This document shows positions 54,938 to 64,000 of a stretch of 64,000 nucleotides of DNA, piece by piece. The translations under genes were made by a program, and so were the position numbers. The number at the start of each line of letters is the position of its first letter. Positions within the stretch are counted from its first letter, which is position 1. A model generated the notes under the pieces. The model was given only the letters and a program-made list of their open reading frames with translations. It searched no databases and was not told the origin of the DNA. The stretch covers positions 38,614,058 to 38,678,057 of the forward strand of contig CM055265.1 of assembly GCA_029237695.1 (NCBI GenBank), given 5' to 3'. This stretch comes from Conchocele bisecta (taxonomy: Eukaryota > Mollusca > Bivalvia > Lucinida > Thyasiridae).

Positions 54938-55168
54938 AATATGAGACGCGCCATGTGATTTTGTACCATTTGTGATATCTCGTGAAATATATTTACAAAA
55001 TGAATGACGTCTAAAGTTGGCAATATTTTCATAGCAAATGTGGAATTAAATGAAAATCTTGTCGTCTTCCGACGTTATTTACAGAACATATCACAGTTTC
55101 TGTAAATATATTTCATGAAAAATTGCACATGTTCTTCGGTACAAAATCACACGGCGTGTCTCATATAA
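54938..55168. mobile_element. GAGACACGCC-type hairpin element
   Basis: Ends tgagacgcgccatgtgattt and aaaatcacacggcgtgtctc, with paired inner blocks tcgtgaaatatatttac / gtaaatatatttcatga. Confidence 0.7.
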
Positions 55169-55305
55169 GTGCACAATCTGAATTTAATCTCCTATGTTGA
55201 AAGCTTGATCACTGCATATCACTGGATTGAACTCCCATCCCCACCCCGTCCCCCACTCCCCAGCCTTATTCTGCCACTGGACAGGGTCCAACTGGTCCAA
55301 CTATA

Positions 55306-55522
55306 CAGTGAAACCTCTCGAAGCCGGACACCCTGGGGACCCAGGGTGTCCGGTTTAGAGAGGTTTCACTGTAAATCAGGCATTTGATCATTCTGAGCCA
55401 TACTTGTGTGCTACGTGATCATGAACAGTCATTATCTATCATCTTGAGATAAATGACCAAGAAACTCATCAAAAATAAGATCAAGGTGTTTTATGGGTGT
55501 CTGGTTTAGAGAGGTTCCACTG
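55306..55522. mobile_element. TA-target MITE with duplicated terminal repeat, copy 1
   Basis: Starts CAGTGAAACCTCTCGAAG, has an internal hairpin built from both terminal repeats (to about 55371), then ends gtttagagaggttccactg. TA flanks are at 55304-55305 and 55523-55524. Confidence 0.7.
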
Positions 55523-55524
55523 TA

Positions 55525-55738
55525 ATACCTTTGTATTATTACAACTGTACATGGTATAATGCTTTGTATTATTACAACTGTACATGGTATAATGCTTTGT
55601 ATTATTACAACTGTGCATGGTATAATGCTTTGTATTATTACAACTGTACATGGTATAATGCTTTGTATTATTACAACTGTACATGGTATGTACATGGTAT
55701 AATGCTTTGTATTATTACAACTGTACATGGTATAATGC
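55525..55738 (+). repeat. 33-bp minisatellite
   Basis: Six to seven units of tttgtattattacaactg plus tacatggtataatgc. The 33-bp period keeps frames open on both strands, which explains the 67-102-codon frames here. Confidence 0.9.
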
Positions 55739-55823
55739 ACATAGTGAGGGTGGCAGTTGGGAGCATGTGATGGGTAATTTAACTATCGGGATTCACTCTT
55801 ACCGGAATCTCGACTGGAAACCT

Positions 55824-55946
55824 GGGGCGCGTTTCACTAAACTTTGTATGACTAAAATGTTCGTAAGTGCAAAAGTTATTAACATATTAACATATTGCAT
55901 ATGCAGCCTATGCTCAATAAATGTAAATCCATGAATTGAAATTTCC
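55824..55946. mobile_element. Palindromic MITE, truncated copy inside a SINE
   Basis: Keeps the left end (ggcgcgtttcactaaacttt) and the right half of the central palindrome only. It interrupts the SINE between acctgg and tggccctcacat. Confidence 0.7.
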
Positions 55947-56179
55947 AATGGCCCTCACATACGTCTTTGGCATCTTGTATGTGACAGTTGAATCCGGTTA
56001 TACCCCTTATGTGAGTATTACGATTATTTTGTAATCCTATTTTATTGGTAGGGGCCAACTGACTGGTGTGGTATGGACCTGGCACCAGGTCCGGTTATTC
56101 TAATTTCGGGCTGAATATTTTTTTTTAATGTAAATATTCCGTTCTGATTTTGGTATTTTCTCTCAATGCAGCAGGTTAA

Positions 56180-56620
56180 TTTTGTTTGTTTGTTGGGGTT
56201 TAACGGCCTATCAACAGCTAACGTCATTTAAGGCCGGGTCAATGGGTTTAGTACTAAATCCCATATATAACCTGTACATGTACATTTTCAAGTACATGTA
56301 CAAATGGGGGGAAAATCCCAAAATCAAAACTGAATATTTACAATAACAAAACTATATATTCAGCCCTGAAATAAGAATAATCCTGATCTGATGCCAGGTC
56401 CTCGCCACACCAGAATCACTTGGCCCCTCCCAAAAGCAGTAGGATCAGTAATAATCTTACTACTTTTATAATGGGAAATAACCCAATTCAACTCCCAGGT
56501 AACTAAAGAGCCCAAGATAAAAACGTACCGGAGGGCCAAACCAGTCAAATCGTGATTCCTACAAGGAGGAACCCATACCGTTGATTTACGCCGTCTCATT
56601 CTCCCGACCACCACCCACCC
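56180..56620 (-). mobile_element. SINE-like retroposon inserted in another SINE
   Basis: Perfect AGCAGGTTAA duplications (56170-56179 and 56621-56630) bracket a 441-bp minus-strand copy with a (CAAA)n tail. AGCAGGTTAA belongs to the plus-strand SINE around it, so a subfamily with a different 5' half jumped into a resident copy. Confidence 0.85.
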
Positions 56621-56993
56621 AGCAGGTTAAATACGGGATCGAACATGTTGGCCCGGCCTTACATGATGTTAGCTGTTGATAGGCTGTTAAACACCAATAA
56701 ACAAACAAACTCGGACTGAGCACAGTATTGCTTCAACATCGTGAAACTAATGACAAGCACTGCCGATCTTGATGAGACGGCTCATTATGAGCTGGCTCAT
56801 CTGGATATACAGTGTTTTCACATGCTGGCTTTCTGGTCTGTTATGTGTGGTTGAACTTGTTAACGTTTTACCTTCTATACATCATTTCACTGTAGAAAAT
56901 TCTAAATATTATTCACAGCAGAATATTCTGTGACCACAATTTGAACCTTATTTGAAATACAATGTACTCTCGGATACATGTACATTTGTTATA

Positions 56994-57207
56994 CAGTGAA
57001 ACCTCTCTAAACCGGACACCCTGGGAGATCCCCAGCATGTCCGGTTTAGAGATGTTCCACTGTAAATCAAGCATGTGACCATTCTGGGACATACTTATGT
57101 ATTTTGCAATCATGAACATGCATTATTATCTGAGAAGCCTTACCAAAAACCGCTCAAAATTAGATCACATATATTTTCTTGGTGTCTGGTTTAGAGATGT
57201 TCCACTG
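56994..57207. mobile_element. TA-target MITE with duplicated terminal repeat, copy 2
   Basis: Same plan as 55306-55522: CAGTGAAACCTCTCTAAACC hairpin at the left, gtttagagatgttccactg at the right, TA flanks. Two copies within 1.7 kb. Confidence 0.7.
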
Positions 57208-57369
57208 TATCAAACATTTTTAGAGAATTTTCCATCTTTTGTTTACTTCTTATTCAAAGTACATGTATATATATGTTGTTACCACCATTTGAGCTGTCTT
57301 GCTTTTAAATGAGTGGTAGCAAGATATTATTTTTATTAGAAATAGGGGAAGTATGTATCAGAATGTATA

Positions 57370-57530
57370 TAATTAGCTGTGACTGGAGAAATGGGGCTTA
57401 TGGATCTGTGACCAAGTCAAATAGCACCTTTTTGTAGAATGATAAAAATCTGCATTCCTTGTGAGAGGCATGATGGGTTTTCCATTGATGGAATGGAAAA
57501 CAGTGCAGATCCTGATCAGATCCCCAGGAT
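57370..57530. mobile_element. GGCTGTGACTGGAGAAATG repeat, fragment
   Basis: Left half only, to agtgcagatcctgatcagat. Confidence 0.55.
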
Positions 57531-57631
57531 GGGGGCCAATTCTGTACGTTCAGGATTAAGACGTAATGATTTCAAGCTTGAATGACGTTAAAGTTTGTGA
57601 TGAAACGTCACGCTCTAGCCACATGTATCCA

Positions 57632-57936
57632 GTAGCCGATTTCATCAAGATTGCAAAGTATACTTATCTAGCAAAGTATACTTCGAGGGAGTAATCATTT
57701 ATTTTTCCCAAAATGCATTATTTCATATAGAACTAACCACTGCATATATTTGATGAATAAAAGTATGCAGAATTATTATACTGAATTTATTAGATTATCA
57801 CAGCCAACATGGTTGTGATAATCTAATAAATTCAGTATAATAAAAATTATTAAATTTATTTTTAAATTGAAAATTTCTCCCTCAAAGTATACTTTGCTAG
57901 ATAAGTATACTTTTCAATGTCGGTGAAATAGGCTAC
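57632..57936. mobile_element. TAGCC-ended hairpin MITE, copy 1
   Basis: Inverted ends gtagccgatttcatcaagat and gtcggtgaaataggctac with subterminal aagtatactt blocks and a central hairpin gattatcacagcc/ggttgtgataatc. CAG precedes TAGCC and follows GGCTA. Confidence 0.75.
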
Positions 57937-58103
57937 AGATCAAAAATGGCGGCAACTAGTGATGACATCACGTTTGTCAGAGGCCAAATGTACATTACCC
58001 ACTGTGAAGTGATTCGTAATGGAGTGAATTGAACATATAGACCAGTCATGTAAATAGGTTACCAAACTTGGTAAAGCGTCCGTAACTTCCCTTAGAACAC
58101 CTG

Positions 58104-58346
58104 GGGGCCGATTCACTAAACTTATTACGACTAAAATGTTCGTAAGTGCAAATTTAGGATCGCCTGGAAATATCAATTGATGGATTTACATTTATTGAGC
58201 ATAGGCTGCATATGCAGCCTATGCTCAATAAATGTAAATCCAATAAGTGTTTACAAGACAACATTGTTAATGTGAAATTTACAGACTATCATAATTTTGC
58301 ACTTACGAACATTTTAGTCGTACGAAGTTTAGTGAAACGGGCCCCG
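58104..58346. mobile_element. Palindromic MITE, copy 3
   Basis: Ends ggggccgattcactaaactt and agtttagtgaaacgggcccc; the 60-bp central palindrome is perfect. Confidence 0.8.
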
Positions 58347-58983
58347 GGAGCATCACTGAAATGAAATGGTGGAATTTATTTGTTTGATGTCGTGTCTAAA
58401 GGCCCAATGTCAAGGTCACTGAGGACTTATGTTCACCTTGTTTGTAAGGCAAATTTGTATTAAAGGGATAAATGTTAAAAAAAAATAAAAATTCTATTAT
58501 TATTATCAAGGCTGCCAGCACGACCCACGTGAAGGTCACAGGTGTTTGTTCTTATTTTTTGTTTAGTATTATTATCATCAAGCGAGGGGATAAGATTCGT
58601 TTAACGATGCCATTTCTTGTTTTCACTGTAAAACTAAACAATGTGACGTTACAGCGACAAACTCCACCAAATCTGATGTCGATCATTTCAAAGAAATAGT
58701 TCTAAGGGAAGATACCCATGGTAACCTATTTATGAAGCTGGTACACTAGAATGGGCCTGTGATAAGAAGATAAAGCAATACATCGTAATATTTTACATTT
58801 TAATTTCTTGGTAACATAATGTAAATATTCAGTAACAACAGCAATAAATATTGATCAATGGCACTATATATAAGTCCCATATGTCACAAGACATTTAACG
58901 TATGTACAGTTATTTACATCACCGTCGTTATGCATATACATGTACATTTGCAAACATGTACACTTTCATTTGAAGACATATAT
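58347..58983. other. No gene seen; dispersed repeat
   Basis: 58480-58640 shares ttatcaaggctgccagc and gcgaggggat words with 16600-16660. The rest is AT-rich. Confidence 0.45.
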
Positions 58984-59570
58984 ATGTGGCTGTGACTGAA
59001 GAAATGGGGCGTATAGGTTATGCAAACATTGTAGCCCCAGATCAGCCTGCGCATCCGCGTAGTCTGGTCAGGTCCTACACTGTTTGCTATTCGGTCAATG
59101 AAGCACCTGTCTTGCTTCCAACAAACGGTATATATCCATACCAGTAGCCTATTTCACCAAAATTGCAAAGTATACTTGCTAAGTACACTTTGAGGGAGAA
59201 ATTTTCAATATAATGATAAATTTATTATTTTTTATTACACTGAATTTATTACATTATCACAGCCATTCTGGATGTGATAATGTAATAAATTCAGTATAAT
59301 AATTCTGCATAGTTTTAATCATCAAATATATGCAGTCGTTACTTCTACATTTATATGAAATAATACATTTCGGGAAAAATAAATGATTACTCCTTCAAAG
59401 TATGCTTCGCTAGATATGTATGCTTGGCTAGATAAGTAATAGTATGCTTAGCAATTTTGGTGAAATTTTGGTGAAATCGGCTACAGACTACAGCAATGTG
59501 CTAGAAGATCAGCATCTATACTGACCAGAAATGCCATAAACCCCATTACTACAGTCACAGCTACATATAG
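58984..59570. mobile_element. GGCTGTGACTGGAGAAATG repeat with MITE inserted
   Basis: Left end gtggctgtgactgaagaaat, right end cattactacagtcacagcta, interrupted by the TAGCC-ended MITE at 59143-59484. Confidence 0.65.
59143..59484. mobile_element. TAGCC-ended hairpin MITE, copy 2
   Basis: Same family in the opposite orientation, inserted in a GGCTGTGACTGG-family repeat, again between two CAG triplets. Confidence 0.75.
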
Positions 59571-60177
59571 GACTGCAACAGGTATTTCACTCAGGTGCTG
59601 ATAGGCATGTCAAGTAGTCTATACCTTGATAATGGGTAAATTTTGCAATTCTTATCACATATTATCTGTATATGACGTTAAATATTGATTATCACATACT
59701 GGTGGTATAATTGTATATGTAAATGACCTTGTTGATACTTGTGATCTTTGCTTGGACAGTACACCTGCAGAGCTGGTTTAGAAGGTGCAGATTGTACGTG
59801 TAATTTATACCTCGTAACATGCACCTATTCAACCATTTTCTTTCACAATAACGTACATGTTTAAGTGTGTGAAGATTTCAGAACATCTGAGGTCATGGCT
59901 GGAAAAATAAGACTTCTGGCATTTGCAACCAGTGTATATCCAAATTAGACTGCATATCTGGTATACTGCTGCTGATTTCTGCAAAAATATGTTTGATCAC
60001 TACTTCACACAAATCGGGGAAATTGTGTATATTGTCATTATAACATACCGGTACTGGTATATACTTTTGTGAAGAATAAAACAGCTAATCATGTTTTATC
60101 AACAGCTGTCTGTTTTATCCTTAGAATGTGGTGGGTCAACCCTTTCAAGTTTCAACACTGTATACCTCTATAGTAAT

Positions 60178-60250
60178 GTTTGCAAACAGTGTAGATCCAG
60201 ATGAGTCGGCTCGTAACGAGCCGACTCATCTGGATCTGCACTGTTTGTTA
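60178..60250. repeat. Palindrome downstream of the docking gene
   Basis: gatccagatgagtcggctcg and its complement pair around gtaac; related half-blocks occur near 47830 and 56770. Could form a hairpin about 185 nt past the docking-gene stop. Confidence 0.6.
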
Positions 60251-60368
60251 TTTTGTTAATAAGTTAATTTGTAATTTTTAAAAAGATCACAACATTTTAT
60301 CAATGAACTAGTCTGAATTATGTTTTCTGATGAATTGAATGGTCTGAAAATTTAAATGGACCATTAAA

Positions 60369-60374
60369 TTTATT
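60369..60374 (-). promoter_or_regulatory. Possible poly(A) signal of the docking-protein gene
   Basis: AATAAA on the - strand lies about 60 nt past the stop codon. It is the first such hexamer downstream. A real 3' UTR may be longer, and in AT-rich DNA the hexamer is common by chance. Confidence 0.3.
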
Positions 60375-60434
60375 AGGGTTGAAAGGGTTAAATACGTGTC
60401 AGGACAAAATAGCTAATTCTAATAGTACCGGTAG

Positions 60435-62928
60435 TTATTTCTTAACATCAGATGGCATAACGTAGATACTCTCAGTCAAACGGCTGGACATGTCCATGTA
60501 CACTGGGTCGAATGTTTGATCCATATTTGTAACGTTTGGTCCACTAGATGGTTCAAATCGCGAGAAATCGGCCCAGTTATTACTAGTGTCTTTGATTGGC
60601 TGTGTTTTGTTAAGCCTTGTAATAATGTCCTTCCTTTTATTTTCATGTTTACTACCTTGTAAGTCTGTTCTACGTTGGGGAAGGGTTGTGTTTATACCAA
60701 TATTAAATATATCCACAAAGTCCGGAACTTTAGGTGTCTCACAAGCACTAACTGTTTTGCTATTAGTGTCCAGAAAGGTATTATTTTGTAAGTTGAAGAT
60801 ATCCACTGCTCGCATGGTAGGTGACATCTCAATTACATCTGTAGATTTTTCATTTGTATATTCTCCAAAAATGTCAATCAGCAACGCTTCACTTGTGGGA
60901 ACATTTGACTGAATTCCAGTTTTGTTTTCTGAAGGATGTGTGTTGTCATCAGCAGTCAAAAACCCAGCATTAAAAGGGTCCTCGTTTGGCTCACTGTCCG
61001 AGTCTAGGTGCTCGTAAGGAGTCACGTCTAGAATGTCGGCACTGACATTAATTGGCTTCCAGTCGTCCATGTTCGGGAAAGGATCTTCATTGCCATCGTC
61101 CGCGATCACTTCTGCGTAGATCGGTTCATCAGAGATTTCAATTGTTCGGGAACAAGCATTTTTCCCAGCACCAATTTGTCTACTGTTATCAGAAGATCCT
61201 AAGAAATAAGATACATGTGTCGTATTTCCTGAAGCGATATCGATATCTGCAAACTCTGGATGTTCACTCACATGTACATTCAAGTTCATGGAAGCATTTC
61301 GATGGTGTTTATTCGACTTTCGTTGACCTTTCTCAGCATTTCGCGCTGCAAGTTCACTTGGGGTACGTTTCAACTGGGCCATCATGTTTAAATTTAGAGA
61401 GCTACTTCGTTTTCGAATGTTTGGTGTAGTTGTAGTTTCTTCCTTGTCATTCAGATAACGTTCAATTGACACTGGCTGGTATATTTCATTGTTACCGACA
61501 ATCGCGGACTTGCATCCAAACGGCCAGGATTTGACAGTTGATAATCCATCAGCTTTCTTGTCACTTCTGTCACTTTCAGTGTCAGATTCCGATGAACATG
61601 ATGATGCTGTTTCCTTTCCTTTCTTACTTCTATGTTTGACGAATGGCAGAGTGAATGTTTTCTTATCTTTTTGTCCGAGATATTTCCGTTTCACTTTATG
61701 AGATCGGGGTCTATCAGGCAATGCTGGTGGGACAGAAGAGGGATCAATCTTTGGGTCCATGCCTAGATGTTTGCGCAAGTCCTTCTTTCCTTTTTGGTAC
61801 TTTTCTAATTCTTCATACTCATTTTCCCTGAAGTTACCTGTTGAGTTGGATTTCAAGAATTGTGGCCGCGTGCTTGTTTGCCCTGGGAGATTGTGACATG
61901 TATATTCATCTAAAGAAACATCTTGATAAATACTACACCCATTGTTATCTTCATTTGTATGAGTATCATCTTCAATAACCGTTTTTGACTTAGAGAACTC
62001 TGATTCATTCATGACAATATCTTGTATTTCAACATGTAACTTTGCCGTCTTTGATACAACTGTATAGGCATTAGTTTGTTTATCTACAGTGGATGACGTT
62101 GAAACAGCGCTATCAAAGGAGTTTGTAGACATAGTTCCCAGTGTACCACGATTTACATCGGTTTTGTCTTTATCTGAAGCTTGGAACAAGATTCCGGAAT
62201 CCCCCGAACCAACTGATGCTGAACGGGAGAAAGATGACGAATGTGAGTTGGTGGACAATGATCGTGACTTATCCTTCACTATGTCTTTAATCTCGAGAAC
62301 ATTGTTCTTCAACTCAACATGACTGTAACCACTATCATCCAACAACACTTTTGTTTGGTATCCCGGTCTCGCGACAGTGATTGTTGATATGATGTTTCCG
62401 ATGGGAGGAGGGGACTTCGGTGACGTAAATTCCACCCGGTTATAGTCAGAACTATGAGGTCTTCTCTGTTTAGGTGTCTGAATTTCAGGAGTACCTGACA
62501 GTAGGTCATCAATGTTCGGTCGTGCTACTTCAGAATGTCGATCTTCAATCACAGTTGGTCTAAATGTTACACTTGGCCTTTGTTTAGGCGAGGTATCGTC
62601 TGAAGCTGGCGGTGTCTCAACATTGCTATCATTTGACATTGCACTTTCTGAGTTACAACTTCTCACTCGCGAAAGACCCATCTTCAACCCAATTTGTCCA
62701 GGACTTTCCAGTAGATCCTTAAATCCTTGTTCAGTGCTGCTGACGGTGCTGGTTCGCTGTCGCTCCTCGCCATCTAGGTGGGGCGGGTCTGAGGAGGAGA
62801 GCCTCTTCACAAATGCCGCGGCCTTCTTGCGGTTGATGGCAAGGAAAATGTTCTCTTTGATGGCGGCAAGGATATCGGCGACATTCTCCGACCTGAACTG
62901 AAATTTCGCTTCTCCACATCGACATTTT
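60435..62928 (-). CDS. Docking/adaptor protein with PTB-like start, 3' terminal exon
   Basis: The exon starts after acceptor cccattacag (the AG pairs with 62929-62930) and stays open for 830 codons to a stop at 60435. The Met upstream at 62972 is in the intron and is not the start. The first ~40 residues, with CGEAKFQFRSENVADILAAI followed by an amphipathic stretch, look like the last strand and C-terminal helix of an IRS/DOK-type PTB domain. The rest is low in hydrophobics and rich in Ser, Thr and Asp, as expected for a scaffold tail. Visible linear motifs are a class II SH3 ligand PALPDR (61710-61727), two DPF motifs (61077-61085, 60972-60980), WADF (60564-60575), many Tyr sites (IYQDV, IYQPV, IYAEV, YEHL) and a terminal YMDM (60489-60500), the p85 SH2 consensus. 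It probably links a receptor to PI3K and endocytic proteins. Upstream exons are outside the window. Gene reality is strong; family placement is tentative. Confidence 0.82.
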
Positions 62929-64000
62929 CTGTAATGGGAAAGATAAAATTTTGATATAATATGTAATACCACAGGTGGATATTGTGTGACGGGGATGGTA
63001 ATTTGTTAATAAATTCCTAATTATGTTTAGCAGCCAGTAGAAAGTAGAGAAATAAAAATGCTGTGAAAAAAAAAGGCTTCTAACAATATGTTTTTTGAAT
63101 AAATTTTGTTTTCATGGCAATTTTTGTTTGTGCGACTTTGCTGGTTTCAAAATATAATTTGGAACTTTTTAACCATTTTACCATAATCATTCCTGTCATT
63201 TATCTTATCCATCTGTGTGTATTAGCACCGTCTTATACCATTGCCATATTTCGCCGATATTTTTTTTTTTTAAATGTGTTTGTTTGTAAATGATTTCGAA
63301 AGTTGACTTTCATCAATTTTCAATATCATTCTCAGAGCATATGAAAATCAATATTGGTAAAATGCATCTATATGAGAAGGGAGGCAATTATAGAGGCGGC
63401 CTCATATTTGGCTGCAACTGGAGAAATGGGGCTTATGGGTTTTGCGACCAGTGTAGATCCAGATCAGACTGCATCCGCACAGTCTGATCAGGATCTGCAC
63501 TGTTCGCCATTCAATTAATGAAACATCTGCCATGCTTCTCACAAGCAACATAGATCGTTATATTCTGGGCCCAAAGAATACATTATTGGGACCCAGGTAT
63601 ACTAGATTATTCATTGATTGAGTAGTGAACAATGTCAACCCTAATCAGAGGGCGCAAAATTGCCTACATTGTTCGCAAAGGCATATCGATGTGAACAGCA
63701 CTCAGTCACTGGGTCTGTATGCTTAGGCTGATCTGGACACACATAGTCATTGGACGCAAACTCAGAACAACCCTTTTGTGGTTGTGAGCGTACATAACCG
63801 CCTGCCTTAATCTTGCAACTACTTTGAATTATAATTCGTCCTACTTTCTAAGCTAATCGCTGGCCATTATCGTGCTCCACTTGTTTCACATTTTGCATGA
63901 GTTGCAATAAGTTGCATATTACCAGATTTAATGACTACCTGTTCAACTCGGATGCAAGATAAATCTGGCTAATTATACATATGTTATTGTTCACATATTG
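62929..64000. other. Intron of docking-protein gene, with a GGCTGTGACTGG-family repeat
   Basis: The DNA upstream of the terminal exon shows no further open segment that I can join to the PTB-like start. It contains a dispersed repeat at about 63411-63560 and AT-rich unique-looking sequence. The preceding exon is presumably beyond the right edge. Confidence 0.5.
63411..63560. mobile_element. GGCTGTGACTGGAGAAATG repeat in docking-gene intron
   Basis: Left half with the palindromic gatccagatcagactgcatc / gcacagtctgatcaggatct block. Confidence 0.6.

Larger units (their letters stand above)
55745..56710 (+). mobile_element. Plus-strand SINE copy interrupted twice
   Basis: The host copy begins near GGTGGCAGTTGGGAGC and ends with CACCAATAAACAAACAAAC. 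It is interrupted by a truncated palindromic MITE (55824-55946) and by the minus-strand SINE at 56180-56620. Alignment by eye with 13795-14195 restores the order of its parts. Confidence 0.75.

Noticed and set aside
55432..55770. Tyr/Asn/Cys-rich frames on both strands
   Set aside because: Product of the 33-bp minisatellite; a period divisible by 3 keeps the frame open.
61052..62901. Frames of 125 and 129 codons on the + strand opposite the docking exon
   Set aside because: Shadows of the strongly supported - strand frame, with no domain sense.
62929..62972. Met at 62972 as the start of the docking protein
   Set aside because: The 44 bases before 62928 are an intron end (tttcccattacag); translation there is hydrophobic read-through, and the PTB-like part would lack its beginning.

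Overview
The window is eukaryotic nuclear DNA, most likely from a bivalve mollusc. It is AT-rich, has small exons split by GT-AG introns, and is almost saturated with short hairpin (MITE-like) elements, tandem satellites and SINE-like copies. The bivalve call is an inference from the repeat landscape and from the metazoan style of the genes; it was not tested by any search.

Only two host genes are supported. (1) On the + strand, a complete Rab22/Rab31-like small GTPase is split into seven coding exons: 29250-29285, 30394-30473, 34530-34611, 38607-38678, 41026-41149, 42891-42983 and 48747-48868. Together they encode 202 residues with every nucleotide-binding motif in place. (2) On the - strand, 60435-62928 is the large last exon of a tyrosine-rich docking/adaptor protein whose start resembles the end of a PTB fold. 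Its upstream exons lie beyond the right edge. The two genes converge tail to tail across about 11.6 kb of repeats.

Layout: 1-29 kb has no host gene that I can support. It holds tandem 445-bp units (1-1355), SINE copies, MITEs, a THAP/DDE transposase fossil (11917-12528), an internally deleted CR1-like retrotransposon with a 2A-like motif (17165-19196), a MITE with a paralogous empty site (25586-26257) and a 169-bp satellite (27001-28260). From 29 to 49 kb is the Rab gene. Its introns carry nested transposons, a 1.7-kb minisatellite that runs up to exon 4, and about 3.6 kb of ~170-bp satellite. From 49 to 60 kb is a mosaic of repeats, including SINE-in-SINE nesting and several hairpin families. 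From 60 to 63 kb is the docking-protein exon.

The main theme is how strongly mobile DNA has shaped the Rab locus. A piggyBac-like MITE ends 18 nt before the P-loop exon, the exon 4 splice acceptor looks like a unit of the adjoining minisatellite, and satellite units repeatedly carry a TCAAGGTCA motif. Several repeat families share a terminal design (a 3' hairpin followed by a short TCTTG or ATCTRG tail) that suggests Helitron-like rolling-circle elements.
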